DNA of 64,000 nucleotides. Source: Flexivirga oryzae (GTDB lineage: Bacteria > Actinomycetota > Actinomycetes > Actinomycetales > Dermatophilaceae). Shown here piece by piece: positions 17,289 through 26,043 of the stretch; the stretch's first letter is position 1; the number at the start of each line of letters is the position of its first letter. Position numbers and translations under genes: made by a program. A model generated the notes under the pieces. The model saw only the letters and a list, made by a program, of their open reading frames with translations. It was not told the DNA's origin and did not search any database. The DNA is taken from assembly GCF_014190805.1 (NCBI RefSeq), contig NZ_JACHVQ010000001.1:2046001-2110000 (forward strand). The letters run 5' to 3'.

Positions 17289-18137
17289 CTACTCGGACCG
17301 CAGGAAGTCCGACAGCAGGGCGTTGAACTCCCGGGCGTGCTCTATCTGGGTCCAGTGACCGCACTCGCCGAACACATGCAGCTGGGCGTGCGGAATCAGT
17401 TCCAGCAGCCGCAACGAACTCTGTAACGGGATCACCCGGTCCTCACGTCCATGGACGATCAGCGTCGGGACGTCGAGCTCAGCAATCTGCTTCTCCGGCG
17501 TCCGGAGAGCCTCGATCCAGCGTTGCCGGGGTGCCGGGAACATCGAGCCGTACGACTCCTGGAAGCCCGGCCGGATGCTTGCCCGGTAACGCACCTCGGC
17601 GAGCTCGTCGGTGACCAACTCCCGTGAGTAGGCGAAATAGTCCATCAGCCGGCGCATCGCATCGAAGGACGGTTCGTAGCCCCAGACGGCGTCCAGCCCC
17701 TCGGTCAGCCCAAAATGCACACCCACGCTGCCCATCAGGCACAGCTTGGACACCCTGTCGGGATGCCGCGCCGCCAGGGACAGCGCGATCGCTCCGCCGA
17801 AACTGTTGCCCACCAGAGCGACCCGATCCTGCCCGACCGCATCGAGGAAGCCGACCGCCTGATCGACCCAGGTCTGCAGCCCGTATTCGATGTGCGGCCG
17901 ACGTTCGGTGAACCCGAAACCCGCCATGTCCGGCGCGTACACGTGCAGACCCTCGGCAAGATCCGGAATCGTCAGTCGCCAGTTCGCATAGGCGGAGACT
18001 CCCGGACCCGAGCCGTGGATCAGCACGACGGGCTCACCACTACCGGACTCGAGATAGTTGGTGGTGATCCCACCGGCGACCACGGATCGTCCGATCTCAG
18101 GGTCGGCGACGGTCTGCTCCCGCTCGGTCGTCGTCAC
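17289..18137 (-). CDS. dmpD: 2-Hydroxymuconic semialdehyde hydrolase, DmpD-like
   Basis: A 282-residue alpha/beta-hydrolase of the meta-cleavage-product hydrolase family. It contains the oxyanion region HGSGPGVSAYANWR, the nucleophile elbow VGNSFGG, the acid Asp in HGREDRVIP and the catalytic His in ECGHW. It hydrolyses the ring-fission product of catechol (or of methylcatechol) to 2-hydroxypentadienoate and formate or acetate. It starts with GTG at 18137, overlapping the stop of the preceding small gene (GTGA). It is encoded back to back with the phenol hydroxylase / C23O operon, completing its hydrolytic branch. Confidence 0.85.
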   Translation of the reverse strand: MTTTEREQTVADPEIGRSVVAGGITTNYLESGSGEPVVLIHGSGPGVSAYANWRLTIPDLAEGLHVYAPDMAGFGFTERRPHIEYGLQTWVDQAVGFLDAVGQDRVALVGNSFGGAIALSLAARHPDRVSKLCLMGSVGVHFGLTEGLDAVWGYEPSFDAMRRLMDYFAYSRELVTDELAEVRYRASIRPGFQESYGSMFPAPRQRWIEALRTPEKQIAELDVPTLIVHGREDRVIPLQSSLRLLELIPHAQLHVFGECGHWTQIEHAREFNALLSDFLRSE

Positions 18138-18556
18138 GCGGGCTCACCACTCAACTCGAACCGGATCTCACCGGCGGTCACCAGGCTCAGGATCAGATCC
18201 CCCAGGGCCGTCTCGTCCGCCAGCTCGTAGTCCGGCCCCACCGAGTCCGGGGTGACCAGGTGGCCCCAGGAGACGCCCTTGTCGAACGAGGTGACGATCC
18301 GGGCCCAGCACTGCCCGAGACGGAGGGTGAAGGCCAGCTGATTGCTGCCGGTCTCGTCCACCAGATCAATGGAGCGACCGGACTCGGCAAGAACGGCGTT
18401 CGCCTCGCACACCAATTGCTCTCCGAGAGAACGTAATTCGACCAGCCGGTCAGCTCCGTGGCCGGTTGACCTGCTCTCGACCGCCCGGACGTGCAGCGCT
18501 ATGTCGTGTGTGGGCGTCGCAAGCTCGGCTGCGACTCGTGTCATGAACTCCGTCAT
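18134..18556 (-). CDS. Unknown 140-residue protein, first gene of the dmpD operon
   Basis: I do not recognise this protein. It is predicted soluble, acidic, with two central Trp (QCWARI, VSWGHLV) and no cysteine cluster or membrane helix. It is translationally coupled to the dmpD-like hydrolase and divergent from phenol hydroxylase, so it is probably expressed with them. The phenol hydroxylase set here lacks dmpK, the small assembly protein found at the head of Pseudomonas operons; this gene is a positional candidate for a similar helper role, but I see no sequence similarity. Start is ATG 18556 after AGGAGGTTCTG; a second in-frame ATG is at 18544. Confidence 0.6.
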   Translation of the reverse strand: MTEFMTRVAAELATPTHDIALHVRAVESRSTGHGADRLVELRSLGEQLVCEANAVLAESGRSIDLVDETGSNQLAFTLRLGQCWARIVTSFDKGVSWGHLVTPDSVGPDYELADETALGDLILSLVTAGEIRFELSGEPA

Positions 18557-18623
18557 CAGAACCTCCTGGTGGGGACTCGCCGTCGTGATCACTGTGGCTG
18601 GCCGGTGCACCCGATCGAGGTTG

Positions 18624-18642
18624 CGTTCCTCAGCGCGGAACG
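18624..18642. promoter_or_regulatory. IclR-type operator in the dmpL divergent promoter
   Basis: CGTTCC, seven bases, then GGAACG: a perfect six-base inverted repeat, 57 bases before the dmpL start and 68 bases before the opposite gene. Same architecture as the site at 25138 (GTTCC-N7-GGAAC). Likely controls phenol hydroxylase and the divergent hydrolase operon. Confidence 0.6.
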
Positions 18643-18698
18643 TCCCCCGTGACGGCGCGTTCCAGGCATCAGAGTGACGGGAACCACAGGAGGTGCAC

Positions 18699-19721
18699 AT
18701 GCAGTACGAACTGCGTCAGCGGGTCATCGAACCCCGCCGGCAGACTTTTCAGTACGTCGCCAACCGGCTTGGCGACAAGCCCGCGAGCCGATATGAGGAG
18801 GGCACGCTCGACATCCAGCCGACGGAGAACTTCCATTACCGGCCGCTCTGGGACCCGAGCCACGAGTTGTACGACGAGACCTATTCGGCCGTGCGGCTCA
18901 CCGACCCCTACTCCTACCGGGATCCTCGTCAGTTCTACTACACGCCGTACGTGACCAACCGCGCCGCACTGCACGATGCGTTTCTGAAGTCGCTGGCCTA
19001 CATCGACGACCGTGATCTGCTCACCAAGTTGCCCGTCGGCTGGGCGAGCCTGCTCGGAACCGTCCTCGTTCCGCTGCGGCACTACGAGTCCGGTGCGCAG
19101 CTGATCAGCGTGACCGGCGCCCGATTCGCCTACGGCGCATCGATCGAGCAGTGCCTGTCCTACGCGGCGTTCGACCGGATCGGCAGTGCCCAGATGATCA
19201 GCAGGATCGGCATCAGCCTGGGTCAAGGCACCGACGAGGACCTGATCGCCGGCAAGGAGCACTGGATCGGTGCGGAGCACCTGCAACCCTTGCGCCGGAT
19301 GATCGAAGAGCTGCTGGTCGAGCAGGACTGGGTCGTCTCGACCATCGGCCTCGACCTGGTCGACCGCCTGCTCTACCCGCTGCTGTACCGGCACCTGGAC
19401 GAGGCAGCCATCGGCGGAGGCGCCTCGGCATACGGACTGCTCGCGCAGCACTTCGCCACCTGGTACGTCGATCAGCGCAAGTGGCTCGACGCCCTCATCG
19501 CCGAGTGGATCGCCGACCCGACACACGGCACCGCGAACCGGAAGCAACTCGCCGCCATCGTGCAGACCTGGCTACCGCACGCCATCGACGCGGTGACGGC
19601 CGTCGCGGACAAGACGGAGGCGCTCGTCGGCAGTGGCGCGCTGGACTTCGTGACCACTACGGCCGACTCGGTGCGCAAGGAACTGGACGACCTCGGCCTG
19701 GTGGAGCAGGTGCAGTCATGA
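18699..19721 (+). CDS. dmpL: Phenol hydroxylase beta subunit, DmpL-like
   Basis: A 340-residue helical subunit of a multicomponent (toluene/phenol-type) diiron monooxygenase. Characteristic are RRQTFQYVANRLGDKPASRY at the N-terminus and the long ferritin-like fold lacking full metal ligands. It pairs with the alpha subunit DmpN to make the hydroxylase core that converts phenol to catechol. It is the first gene of the plus-strand operon; I prefer ATG 18699 (after AGGAGG) over GTG 18693. Its stop overlaps the dmpM start (ATGA). No dmpK precedes it. Confidence 0.9.
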   Translation: MQYELRQRVIEPRRQTFQYVANRLGDKPASRYEEGTLDIQPTENFHYRPLWDPSHELYDETYSAVRLTDPYSYRDPRQFYYTPYVTNRAALHDAFLKSLAYIDDRDLLTKLPVGWASLLGTVLVPLRHYESGAQLISVTGARFAYGASIEQCLSYAAFDRIGSAQMISRIGISLGQGTDEDLIAGKEHWIGAEHLQPLRRMIEELLVEQDWVVSTIGLDLVDRLLYPLLYRHLDEAAIGGGASAYGLLAQHFATWYVDQRKWLDALIAEWIADPTHGTANRKQLAAIVQTWLPHAIDAVTAVADKTEALVGSGALDFVTTTADSVRKELDDLGLVEQVQS

Positions 19722-20008
19722 ATGCCGCTGGCACTCGCAAGGTCGGGTTCGACCTCCAGGAAGGCAGCGACGACAACCGGTTCCTGGTCGAGGCGATCTC
19801 GGCGGACAATCCCGAGGCCGTCGTCACTTCGATGCCCGGGCTGATGCGCGTCCAGGCTCCGGGCCGGATGGTCATCAACCGCGACTCCGTCGAGCAGCGA
19901 CTCGGACGCCCGTGGGAGACCCACGAGTTCCAGCTCGCCATCGTCTCCTACTTCGGTCAGATCGCCGAGTGGGACGACGACCAGATCGTCATCGGCTGGC
20001 AGCACTGA
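19718..20008 (+). CDS. dmpM: Phenol hydroxylase coupling protein, DmpM-like
   Basis: A 96-residue MmoB/DmpM-family effector protein. It has no cofactor; it binds the hydroxylase and couples electron transfer to oxygen activation. The family pattern is visible: VEAISADNPEAVVTSMPG near residue 30-45, and VQAPGRMVINRDSVEQRLG further on. The ATG overlaps the dmpL stop and the next gene follows after 33 bases. Confidence 0.9.
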   Translation: MNAAGTRKVGFDLQEGSDDNRFLVEAISADNPEAVVTSMPGLMRVQAPGRMVINRDSVEQRLGRPWETHEFQLAIVSYFGQIAEWDDDQIVIGWQH

Positions 20009-20041
20009 CGTCGGCGCATCCCGACCCCAAGGAGCACACGA

Positions 20042-21550
20042 ATGAGCAAGAAGCTTTCCATGCAGCAGCGCTACTCCGCGCTGACGCGCGGCCTCGACTG
20101 GACGCCGACGTATGTCGACGCCGAACAGGTCTACCCGTACACCAGATTCGAGGGCATCAAGGTCCACGACTGGTCCAAGTGGGATGATCCGTTCCGGCTG
20201 ACCGTCGACTCCTACTTCAAGTACCAGGCGGAGAAGGACAAGCGCCTCTACGCCGTCATCGATGGGTTCGTCCAGGGCCAGGGGCACCTGTCCCTGTCGG
20301 ACGCCAAGTACGTCAACGCGATGAAACTCTTCCTGCAGGGTGTCACCCCACTGGAATACGCGGCACACCGGCACTTCGCCTATCTGGCACGGTATTACGA
20401 CGGCCCAGGCCCGCGCTTCGCGGCGCTGTGCCAGTCGATCGACGAGTTGCGGCACACCCAGACCGAGGTGCACACGCTGTCGTCATACAACAAGATGTTC
20501 GGCGGGATGCACAGCTGGCCACAGCAGTTCGACCGCGTCTGGTATCTGTCCGTGCCCAAGTCGTTCTTCGAAGACGCAATGAGCGCAGGGCCATTCGAGT
20601 TCCTCATCGCGATCTCGTTCTCGTTCGAATACCTGCTGACCAACCTCTTGTTCGTGCCGTTCATGAGCGGCGCCAGCTTCAACGGAGACGTGCCGACGAT
20701 GACGTTCGGCTTCTCGGCGCAGAGCGACGAGAGCCGGCACATGACCCTCGGCCTGGAGGCCATCAAGTTCCTGCTCGAGCAGGACGAGGACAACGTGCCT
20801 CTGGTGCAGGCGTGGATCGACAAGTGGTTCTGGCGCGGTTATCGCCTGGTGTCACTCATCGCCCAGATGCTCGACTACATGCTGCCGCGCAAGGTGATGA
20901 GTTGGAAGGAATCGTTCGAGCTGTACTTCGAGGAGCAGATGCTCGGAGGGCTCTTCGCCGACCTGGAGTTCTACGGCATCCGCCCGCCCAAGCACGTCGA
21001 TCAGGCGATCGGCGAGAAGGAGATCCTGTCCCACCAGGTCGCCTGGACGCTCTACCAGTTCTCGCATGCAGCCGCGTTCACCACGACCGTGCCGGACGCC
21101 GAGCACCTGGACTGGCTGTCCGAGCAGTATCCCGACACGTTCGACAAGTACTTCCGGCCGCTGTGGGACAAGGCAGCCCGGATCCAGGAGGGCGGCGGGC
21201 GCTACTTCAGCGGCGGTCTGCCCCAGCTGTGTCAGGTCTGTCAGGTCCCGATGCTCTTCACGGAGCCGGGAGACCCGACCACGATCGCGCAGCGCGAGAA
21301 CCTCTACGAGGGCGAGCGATACCACACCTGCTCCGACGGATGCCAGTGGATCTTCGAGCGAGAACCGGAGAAGTACGTGCAGGCATGGCTTCCCGTGCAC
21401 CAGATCCTGCAGGGCACCTGCGGTGGACCGACCATTCCCGACGTCCTCGCCTGGTACGGCCTGCAGGACGGCGACAGCGGCGAATACGTCGGGTCGCTCG
21501 ACCAGCAGGACTGGCAGAAATGGCACGCAGAGATCGAGGTAGGTAGCTGA
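20042..21550 (+). CDS. dmpN: Phenol hydroxylase alpha (catalytic) subunit, DmpN-like
   Basis: A 502-residue diiron oxygenase subunit. The two DExRH-type iron-ligand motifs are at residues 134-138 (DELRH) and 229-233 (DESRH), with Glu 105 in LEYAAHRH as a further ligand. The C-terminal part carries a four-cysteine zinc-type site (LCQVC ... CSDGC) typical of phenol hydroxylases. It adds one oxygen atom to phenol (and probably methylphenols) to give catechols. All metal ligands are intact. A second, truncated copy of the last 90 or so residues is at 51957-52237. Confidence 0.95.
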   Translation: MSKKLSMQQRYSALTRGLDWTPTYVDAEQVYPYTRFEGIKVHDWSKWDDPFRLTVDSYFKYQAEKDKRLYAVIDGFVQGQGHLSLSDAKYVNAMKLFLQGVTPLEYAAHRHFAYLARYYDGPGPRFAALCQSIDELRHTQTEVHTLSSYNKMFGGMHSWPQQFDRVWYLSVPKSFFEDAMSAGPFEFLIAISFSFEYLLTNLLFVPFMSGASFNGDVPTMTFGFSAQSDESRHMTLGLEAIKFLLEQDEDNVPLVQAWIDKWFWRGYRLVSLIAQMLDYMLPRKVMSWKESFELYFEEQMLGGLFADLEFYGIRPPKHVDQAIGEKEILSHQVAWTLYQFSHAAAFTTTVPDAEHLDWLSEQYPDTFDKYFRPLWDKAARIQEGGGRYFSGGLPQLCQVCQVPMLFTEPGDPTTIAQRENLYEGERYHTCSDGCQWIFEREPEKYVQAWLPVHQILQGTCGGPTIPDVLAWYGLQDGDSGEYVGSLDQQDWQKWHAEIEVGS

Positions 21551-21551
21551 C

Positions 21552-21905
21552 ATGGGCGTTCGATCGATCAACGGTGAGTACTCGTTCCCGTCGCGCTCAC
21601 GCGCGGAACTGTATGGCGACGACCAGCTCCTGCATGTGCTGTGGCGCGGGAACCCGTTCGTTTGCTCCGCCGGGACGTTCCGGGTCCCGAAGACGATCTC
21701 GTTCGAGGAGTTCGTCACCACCGTCCTGGAACCGTGGGCGGGCGCTGACCCGGACTTCATACCGGGGTCCGAACAGTCCTACCAACTGGACCTGGTCGAC
21801 TTCGAACCCGACCCCAGCCTGCCGTTGCAGGACCAGGGCATCGGCCACAAGTCGCTGCTGTCCTTCGAGGTGAGCTCGTATGCCGTCGGTGACCATTCAG
21901 CCTGA
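21552..21905 (+). CDS. dmpO: Phenol hydroxylase gamma subunit, DmpO-like
   Basis: A 117-residue small subunit of the hydroxylase. The family pattern is clear: YGDDQLLHVLWRGNPFVCSA, then WAGADPDF and a C-terminal LGIGHKSLL-type ending (GIGHKSLLSFEV). It is structural rather than catalytic. The next gene, a ferredoxin, begins 26 bases before this one ends. A second intact dmpO-like gene lies at 52240-52563. Confidence 0.9.
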   Translation: MGVRSINGEYSFPSRSRAELYGDDQLLHVLWRGNPFVCSAGTFRVPKTISFEEFVTTVLEPWAGADPDFIPGSEQSYQLDLVDFEPDPSLPLQDQGIGHKSLLSFEVSSYAVGDHSA

Positions 21906-22224
21906 CGGCATACGCACCGACACCCGGGAGGGCGAGACGGTCCTCCAGGCGCTCTCGCGGTCCGGCTATGGATTCCGGGTCGGCTGTCGGCGCGGCGGCT
22001 GCGGGATCTGCAAGGCCGATCTGCTCGACGGCGAGGTCGACTACCCCGTCGCGGTCTCGGACACGACCCTCACCGATGGCGAGCGGGCGACGGGCGCCTG
22101 CCTGCCGTGCCGCGCGGTGCCGCGCGGCGACATCACCATCCAACTGCGCGACGACAAGCTGCGCTGCTGTTCAACCTTGCTGGCCTCCATCTACGGGGCC
22201 GATTCGACGAAAGGATCATGCTGA
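21880..22224 (+). CDS. dmpQ: Plant-type [2Fe-2S] ferredoxin, DmpQ/XylT-like
   Basis: A 114-residue chloroplast-type ferredoxin with cluster cysteines in VGCRRGGCGICK and ACLPC. XylT/DmpQ/NahT-type ferredoxins re-reduce catechol 2,3-dioxygenase whose active-site iron has been oxidised by alkylcatechols. Its place directly before the C23O gene (TGATG overlap) fits that role. The gene overlaps the dmpO end by 26 bases. Extra cysteines near the C-terminus (LRCCSTLL, GSC) are not cluster ligands. Confidence 0.85.
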   Translation: MPSVTIQPDGIRTDTREGETVLQALSRSGYGFRVGCRRGGCGICKADLLDGEVDYPVAVSDTTLTDGERATGACLPCRAVPRGDITIQLRDDKLRCCSTLLASIYGADSTKGSC

Positions 22225-23135
22225 TGGGAGTCATGCGACTCGGTTACGTGCATGTGCGAGTGACCGACCTGGAAGCTTCCCGGTTCCACTACGGGGAGAC
22301 GCTGGGGATGAAGGTGGTCCACGAGACCCCGAACCAGATCTACTACAAGGGCTGGGACGAGTTCGACCATCACTCCGTGGTGCTGGAGGAGGGTGGCGTC
22401 GGTCTGGTCAAGCTCGGCTACAAGGTCGAGAAGTCCACCGACCTGGACGCGATCGAGAACCGCGCGCAGAATTTCGGATGCATCACCGAACGGATGTCCA
22501 CCGGCTCGAATGTCGCCGTCGGGGACGGTGTGCGAATCGTCCTGCCGTCCGAGCACGTCGTGGAGCTCTACCACGAGATCGACTACGTGGGCACCGAGGT
22601 CGGGCTGCTCAACCCGGACCCGTTTCCCCGGCACCTCGTCGGGGTCGGTGTGCCGCGCATCGACCATGCCCTCATCACCTGCGAGGACCCGGCGGCCCAG
22701 GAGCGCTTCTTCTCCGAGGTGCTGGGCTTCCGGCCCGTCGAACGCGTGGTCACCGAGCTCGACGACGGTGATCTGATCGGTTCCTGGATGTCGTGCACGA
22801 ACACTCCGCACGACATTGCGTTCATCAAGGGTGAGAACGGCAAGTTGCACCACTTCGCCTACAACCTGACCGATTGGACCGCCATCAAGCATGCCGGCGG
22901 CATCTTCGCCATGGACGACGTGTCGGTCGATGTGGGCCCGACCCAGCACGGCATCACGCGAGGCGAGACGATCTATTTCTTCGATCCGTCCGGAAACCGG
23001 AACGAGGTCTTCTCCGGTGGTTACCAGACATTCGCGGACTCACCGCCGATCACCTGGACCGCGGATCAGCTGGCGAAAGGGATCTTCTACATCGGGCGCG
23101 AGCTCAACGAGCGCTTCACCTCGATCGTCACCTGA
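22224..23135 (+). CDS. dmpB: Catechol 2,3-dioxygenase (extradiol), DmpB-like
   Basis: A 303-residue two-domain vicinal-oxygen-chelate protein. The Fe(II) ligands are two His and one Glu: RIDHALI, KLHHFAYNL and NRNEVFSGG. It cleaves catechol next to the hydroxyls to 2-hydroxymuconic semialdehyde. ATG 22224 overlaps the ferredoxin stop and sits eight bases after an AAAGGA site, so I prefer it to ATG 22218. Meta cleavage competes here with the ortho route encoded by catA at 48315. Confidence 0.95.
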   Translation: MGVMRLGYVHVRVTDLEASRFHYGETLGMKVVHETPNQIYYKGWDEFDHHSVVLEEGGVGLVKLGYKVEKSTDLDAIENRAQNFGCITERMSTGSNVAVGDGVRIVLPSEHVVELYHEIDYVGTEVGLLNPDPFPRHLVGVGVPRIDHALITCEDPAAQERFFSEVLGFRPVERVVTELDDGDLIGSWMSCTNTPHDIAFIKGENGKLHHFAYNLTDWTAIKHAGGIFAMDDVSVDVGPTQHGITRGETIYFFDPSGNRNEVFSGGYQTFADSPPITWTADQLAKGIFYIGRELNERFTSIVT

Positions 23136-23187
23136 CCTCCGTCACCCATCCATCCGTCACTGCCCCGTCCTTCCCCGGAGTTGAACC

Positions 23188-24246
23188 ATGGTCACCACCC
23201 ACACAGTCACCGTTGAACCGATCGGCCGGCAGATCGCTTGCCGCGAGGACCAGAACCTGCTCGATGCCTGCCTGCGCAACGGCATCTGGATGCCGCACTC
23301 CTGCACCCACGGGACTTGTGCGACGTGCAAGGCAGATCTGCTCGACGGCGACGTGGACCACGGCGACGCCTCAGCGTTCGCGCTGATGGACTTCGAACGT
23401 ACAGAGGGCAAGCTGCTGCTGTGCCAGGCGTGTCCGCGCAGTGACGTGACCATCGAGGGAGACATCGAGGCCGAGGAAGGGCTGGAGTTCTCACCGGTGC
23501 GCGACTTCGTCGGCACGGTGACCGAGATCAGCGACATCGCACGCGAGACACGTCTCGTGCGGATCGGTCTGGACTCGCCGATGGAGTTCTCCGCGGGCCA
23601 GTACGTCTCGATCACCGTGCCGGGACAGGACTGCACCCGCACGTACTCCATGGCCAATCCGCCGTCGCAACCGGAGGCGATCGAACTGAACATCCGCCGG
23701 ACCCCTGGCGGATTGGCCTCGGACGGCTGGGTTTTCAAGAACCTGGCCGTCGGCGACCAGGTGGAGCTGTCCGGACCCTACGGCCGGTTCGTGTTCCGCC
23801 CGGCCCGGGAGGAGAAGGTGATCATGATCGCGGGTGGGACCGGGTTGGCCCCCATCCTGTCGATGATCCGGCACATCCTGAGCGACCCCTCGACGACTCA
23901 CGAACTGCACCTGTTCCAAGGCGCTCGGCAAGAAGTGGACCTGTACGCCGTGGAAGAGTTGCGGTCACTGGCCGCGCAACATCCGGACCGATTGCACTAC
24001 TACCCCTGTCTGTCCGACGAGGAGTGGGACGGGCCGCGGGGCCTGGTGACCGAGGTCCTGGACGAGCAGTTCGATCGGCTGCGCGAACACGTGGCCTACG
24101 TGTGCGGCCCGCCGCCCATGGTGCAAGCTGCGACGAAACTGCTGATGCGCAAGCGGCTCTTCCCGCGGGACATCTTCCACGAGGACTTCTTCGACGAATC
24201 CGACAAGAATTCCGGCGGGCTGAAGAGCCCGCTGCTCAAACACTGA
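23188..24246 (+). CDS. dmpP: Phenol hydroxylase reductase, DmpP-like
   Basis: A 352-residue flavo-iron-sulfur reductase: N-terminal plant-type [2Fe-2S] domain (SCTHGTCATCK plus a later Cys), an FAD domain with RTYSMAN, and an NAD domain with GGTGLAPILSM and YVCGPPPMV. It brings electrons from NADH to the DmpN diiron site. It is separated from dmpO by the ferredoxin and C23O genes, unlike the Pseudomonas order. A paralogue is at 52571-53635. Confidence 0.95.
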   Translation: MVTTHTVTVEPIGRQIACREDQNLLDACLRNGIWMPHSCTHGTCATCKADLLDGDVDHGDASAFALMDFERTEGKLLLCQACPRSDVTIEGDIEAEEGLEFSPVRDFVGTVTEISDIARETRLVRIGLDSPMEFSAGQYVSITVPGQDCTRTYSMANPPSQPEAIELNIRRTPGGLASDGWVFKNLAVGDQVELSGPYGRFVFRPAREEKVIMIAGGTGLAPILSMIRHILSDPSTTHELHLFQGARQEVDLYAVEELRSLAAQHPDRLHYYPCLSDEEWDGPRGLVTEVLDEQFDRLREHVAYVCGPPPMVQAATKLLMRKRLFPRDIFHEDFFDESDKNSGGLKSPLLKH

Positions 24247-24342
24247 CCACGGAGTTCCACTGAGCGGGGTTCGATCGGAGCCGAACGTGCCCAGTCCGTG
24301 AGACTCTGTGCTCGACCGATCCGATGCGAAAGAGGGTCATCG

Positions 24343-25119
24343 ATGTCTCGCAACGAGCCGGGTTCGTCCCACACACCTGTTGACGGCGGCGTGCAGTCGG
24401 TCGCGTCCGCGCTCGACGTGCTGGACTGTTTTGCCACCGATCCCGAGCTCGGCATCACCGAGATCGCGCGACGCATCGGTGTCGCCAAGAGCACCGCGCA
24501 CCGCCTGGTCACCACGCTGACCTCCCGCGGCCTGCTGGAGCGTTCGGCCGACCAGCGCCGCTACCGCCTGGGCATGCACACCTTCGCCCTGGGTCAGCTC
24601 GCCCTGGAACGCAACACGATCCGATCTCGCGCACTGCCGACCATGCAGCAGCTGCAACGGATGACGGGTGCGACCGTGCACCTGTCGGTGTGGGAAGGAG
24701 CCGAGGTCGTCTATCTGGAGCGGCTGCTCGGCAGGAACTGCGCCGAACTCATTTCCGTCGGCCGACGGCTGCCGTCGCATTGCACGTCGAGCGGAAAGGT
24801 GATGGCGGCATACTCCCCGATCTTCGAGCATGCCCGCACTGCCGCCGGATTCCCTCGGTTCACGGCTGCATCGATCCATGACACCCGCGGATACCTGTCC
24901 GCGTTGGACCGGGTCCGCGTGCAGAACTACGCGACGAACGTCGAAGAGGCCGTCGAAGGTTACAGCTCCGTCGCGGCGCCCATCCTCGACCACAGACGTA
25001 CCGCTCGGGCCGCCATCTCGATCGCTGCCCCCTCAGCAGTGCTGGCCGGCAGCCTCGGTGCGACTGCCCGCCTGGTGCAGGGCGCGGCCAAGCAGTTGTC
25101 CGCCGCCCTCTGCCTCTGA
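24343..25119 (+). CDS. IclR-family regulator inside the meta-cleavage cluster
   Basis: A 258-residue IclR protein with helix-turn-helix LGITEIARRIGVAKSTAHRL and effector domain with SVGRRLPSHCTSSGKVM. It lies between dmpP and dmpH in the same direction, with a 96-base gap before and 117 after; a GTTCC-N7-GGAAC palindrome follows it, in front of dmpH. It is the best local candidate for control of the lower meta pathway. Start is ATG 24343 after an AGAGGG site. Confidence 0.85.
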   Translation: MSRNEPGSSHTPVDGGVQSVASALDVLDCFATDPELGITEIARRIGVAKSTAHRLVTTLTSRGLLERSADQRRYRLGMHTFALGQLALERNTIRSRALPTMQQLQRMTGATVHLSVWEGAEVVYLERLLGRNCAELISVGRRLPSHCTSSGKVMAAYSPIFEHARTAAGFPRFTAASIHDTRGYLSALDRVRVQNYATNVEEAVEGYSSVAAPILDHRRTARAAISIAAPSAVLAGSLGATARLVQGAAKQLSAALCL

Positions 25120-25137
25120 CCAGCAGCTCTACGGGGT

Positions 25138-25154
25138 GTTCCCGAGGGCGGAAC
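25138..25154. promoter_or_regulatory. IclR-type operator in front of dmpH
   Basis: GTTCC, seven bases, GGAAC: perfect five-base arms, 83 bases before the dmpH start and just after the preceding iclR gene. Same form as the site before dmpL (18624). Binding is inferred. Confidence 0.55.
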
Positions 25155-25236
25155 GACCCCGGTGAGTGGGCCCTGTTCGGTCATATCGTGGCCGACATCC
25201 CGAATGCCGCAACGCAGGCCGAGCGATTGGAGTCCC

Positions 25237-26043
25237 ATGGGCATCGCGCAATCCCCGGACAGAGTCTGGGACGTCACGACAGCAGCGGCTGAGCTGCTCG
25301 CGTGCGAGGACGAGCGGCGTGACCGCGAACCCTTCACCGATGTGTGGCCCGAACTCGACGTGGACACCGGCTACACCATTCAGGACCGCAACCTCGAGGA
25401 ACGGATCCGGCGCGGGGAGCAGGTCGTCGGCATCAAGCTCGGTCTGACCAGCAAGGCGAAGCAGGAACGGATGGGTGTCGAGACCCCGTTCGTGGCCTGG
25501 CTCACCGACGCCATGATGCTCACGCCCGGGGATCCGGTCCCGCAACAGAAACTGATCCACCCTCGGGTCGAGCCGGAGCTGGTGTTCGTGATGGCAGATC
25601 GTTTGGACGGACCAGGTGTCACCGCCGAAAGCGCAATGGCCGCAGTCGGAACGGTGCACGCGGGCGCCGAGGTGATCGACAGCCGATACACGAAGTTTCG
25701 GTTCCGGGCCGGTGACGTCGTCGCCGACAACGCCTCCTCCGGCGCCTTCGTCATGAATCCGGCCGGACTCGCGCCGCGCGCGTTCGACATCAGCGCCGAA
25801 GAGGTTCGCGTCGAGGTCGACGACGCCTTCGTGGACTCGGCGACCGGGGCGGCGATCCTCGGACATCCCGGCGAGGCACTGGCCCTGGCGGCCAATGAGC
25901 TCGCGCGCCGCGGACGTGGGATCGAACCCGGCTGGATCGTGCTCACCGGCGGTATGACGGACGCGGTTCTCGCACCACCGGGGTGCTCCATCGACCTGCG
26001 TTTCACCAACCTCGGTGCGGTGCATCTGTCCGGTGGTGCGTGA
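25237..26043 (+). CDS. dmpH: 4-Oxalocrotonate decarboxylase, DmpH-like
   Basis: A 268-residue member of the fumarylacetoacetase / 2-keto-4-pentenoate hydratase superfamily. IKLGLTSKAKQERMGVETP, AEVIDSRYTKFRF and VVADNASSGAFV match the decarboxylase DmpH better than the hydratase DmpE. It converts 2-oxo-3-hexenedioate to 2-hydroxypenta-2,4-dienoate, the last step of the dehydrogenative meta branch. The tautomerase and dehydrogenase of the same branch follow directly (TGATG overlap). Because the two families are close, a hydratase role cannot be excluded. Confidence 0.8.
   Translation: MGIAQSPDRVWDVTTAAAELLACEDERRDREPFTDVWPELDVDTGYTIQDRNLEERIRRGEQVVGIKLGLTSKAKQERMGVETPFVAWLTDAMMLTPGDPVPQQKLIHPRVEPELVFVMADRLDGPGVTAESAMAAVGTVHAGAEVIDSRYTKFRFRAGDVVADNASSGAFVMNPAGLAPRAFDISAEEVRVEVDDAFVDSATGAAILGHPGEALALAANELARRGRGIEPGWIVLTGGMTDAVLAPPGCSIDLRFTNLGAVHLSGGA

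Noticed and set aside
24254..24270. Possible IclR palindrome before the iclR gene at 24343
   Set aside because: GTTCC-N7-GGGGT has only one conserved arm; too weak to list.
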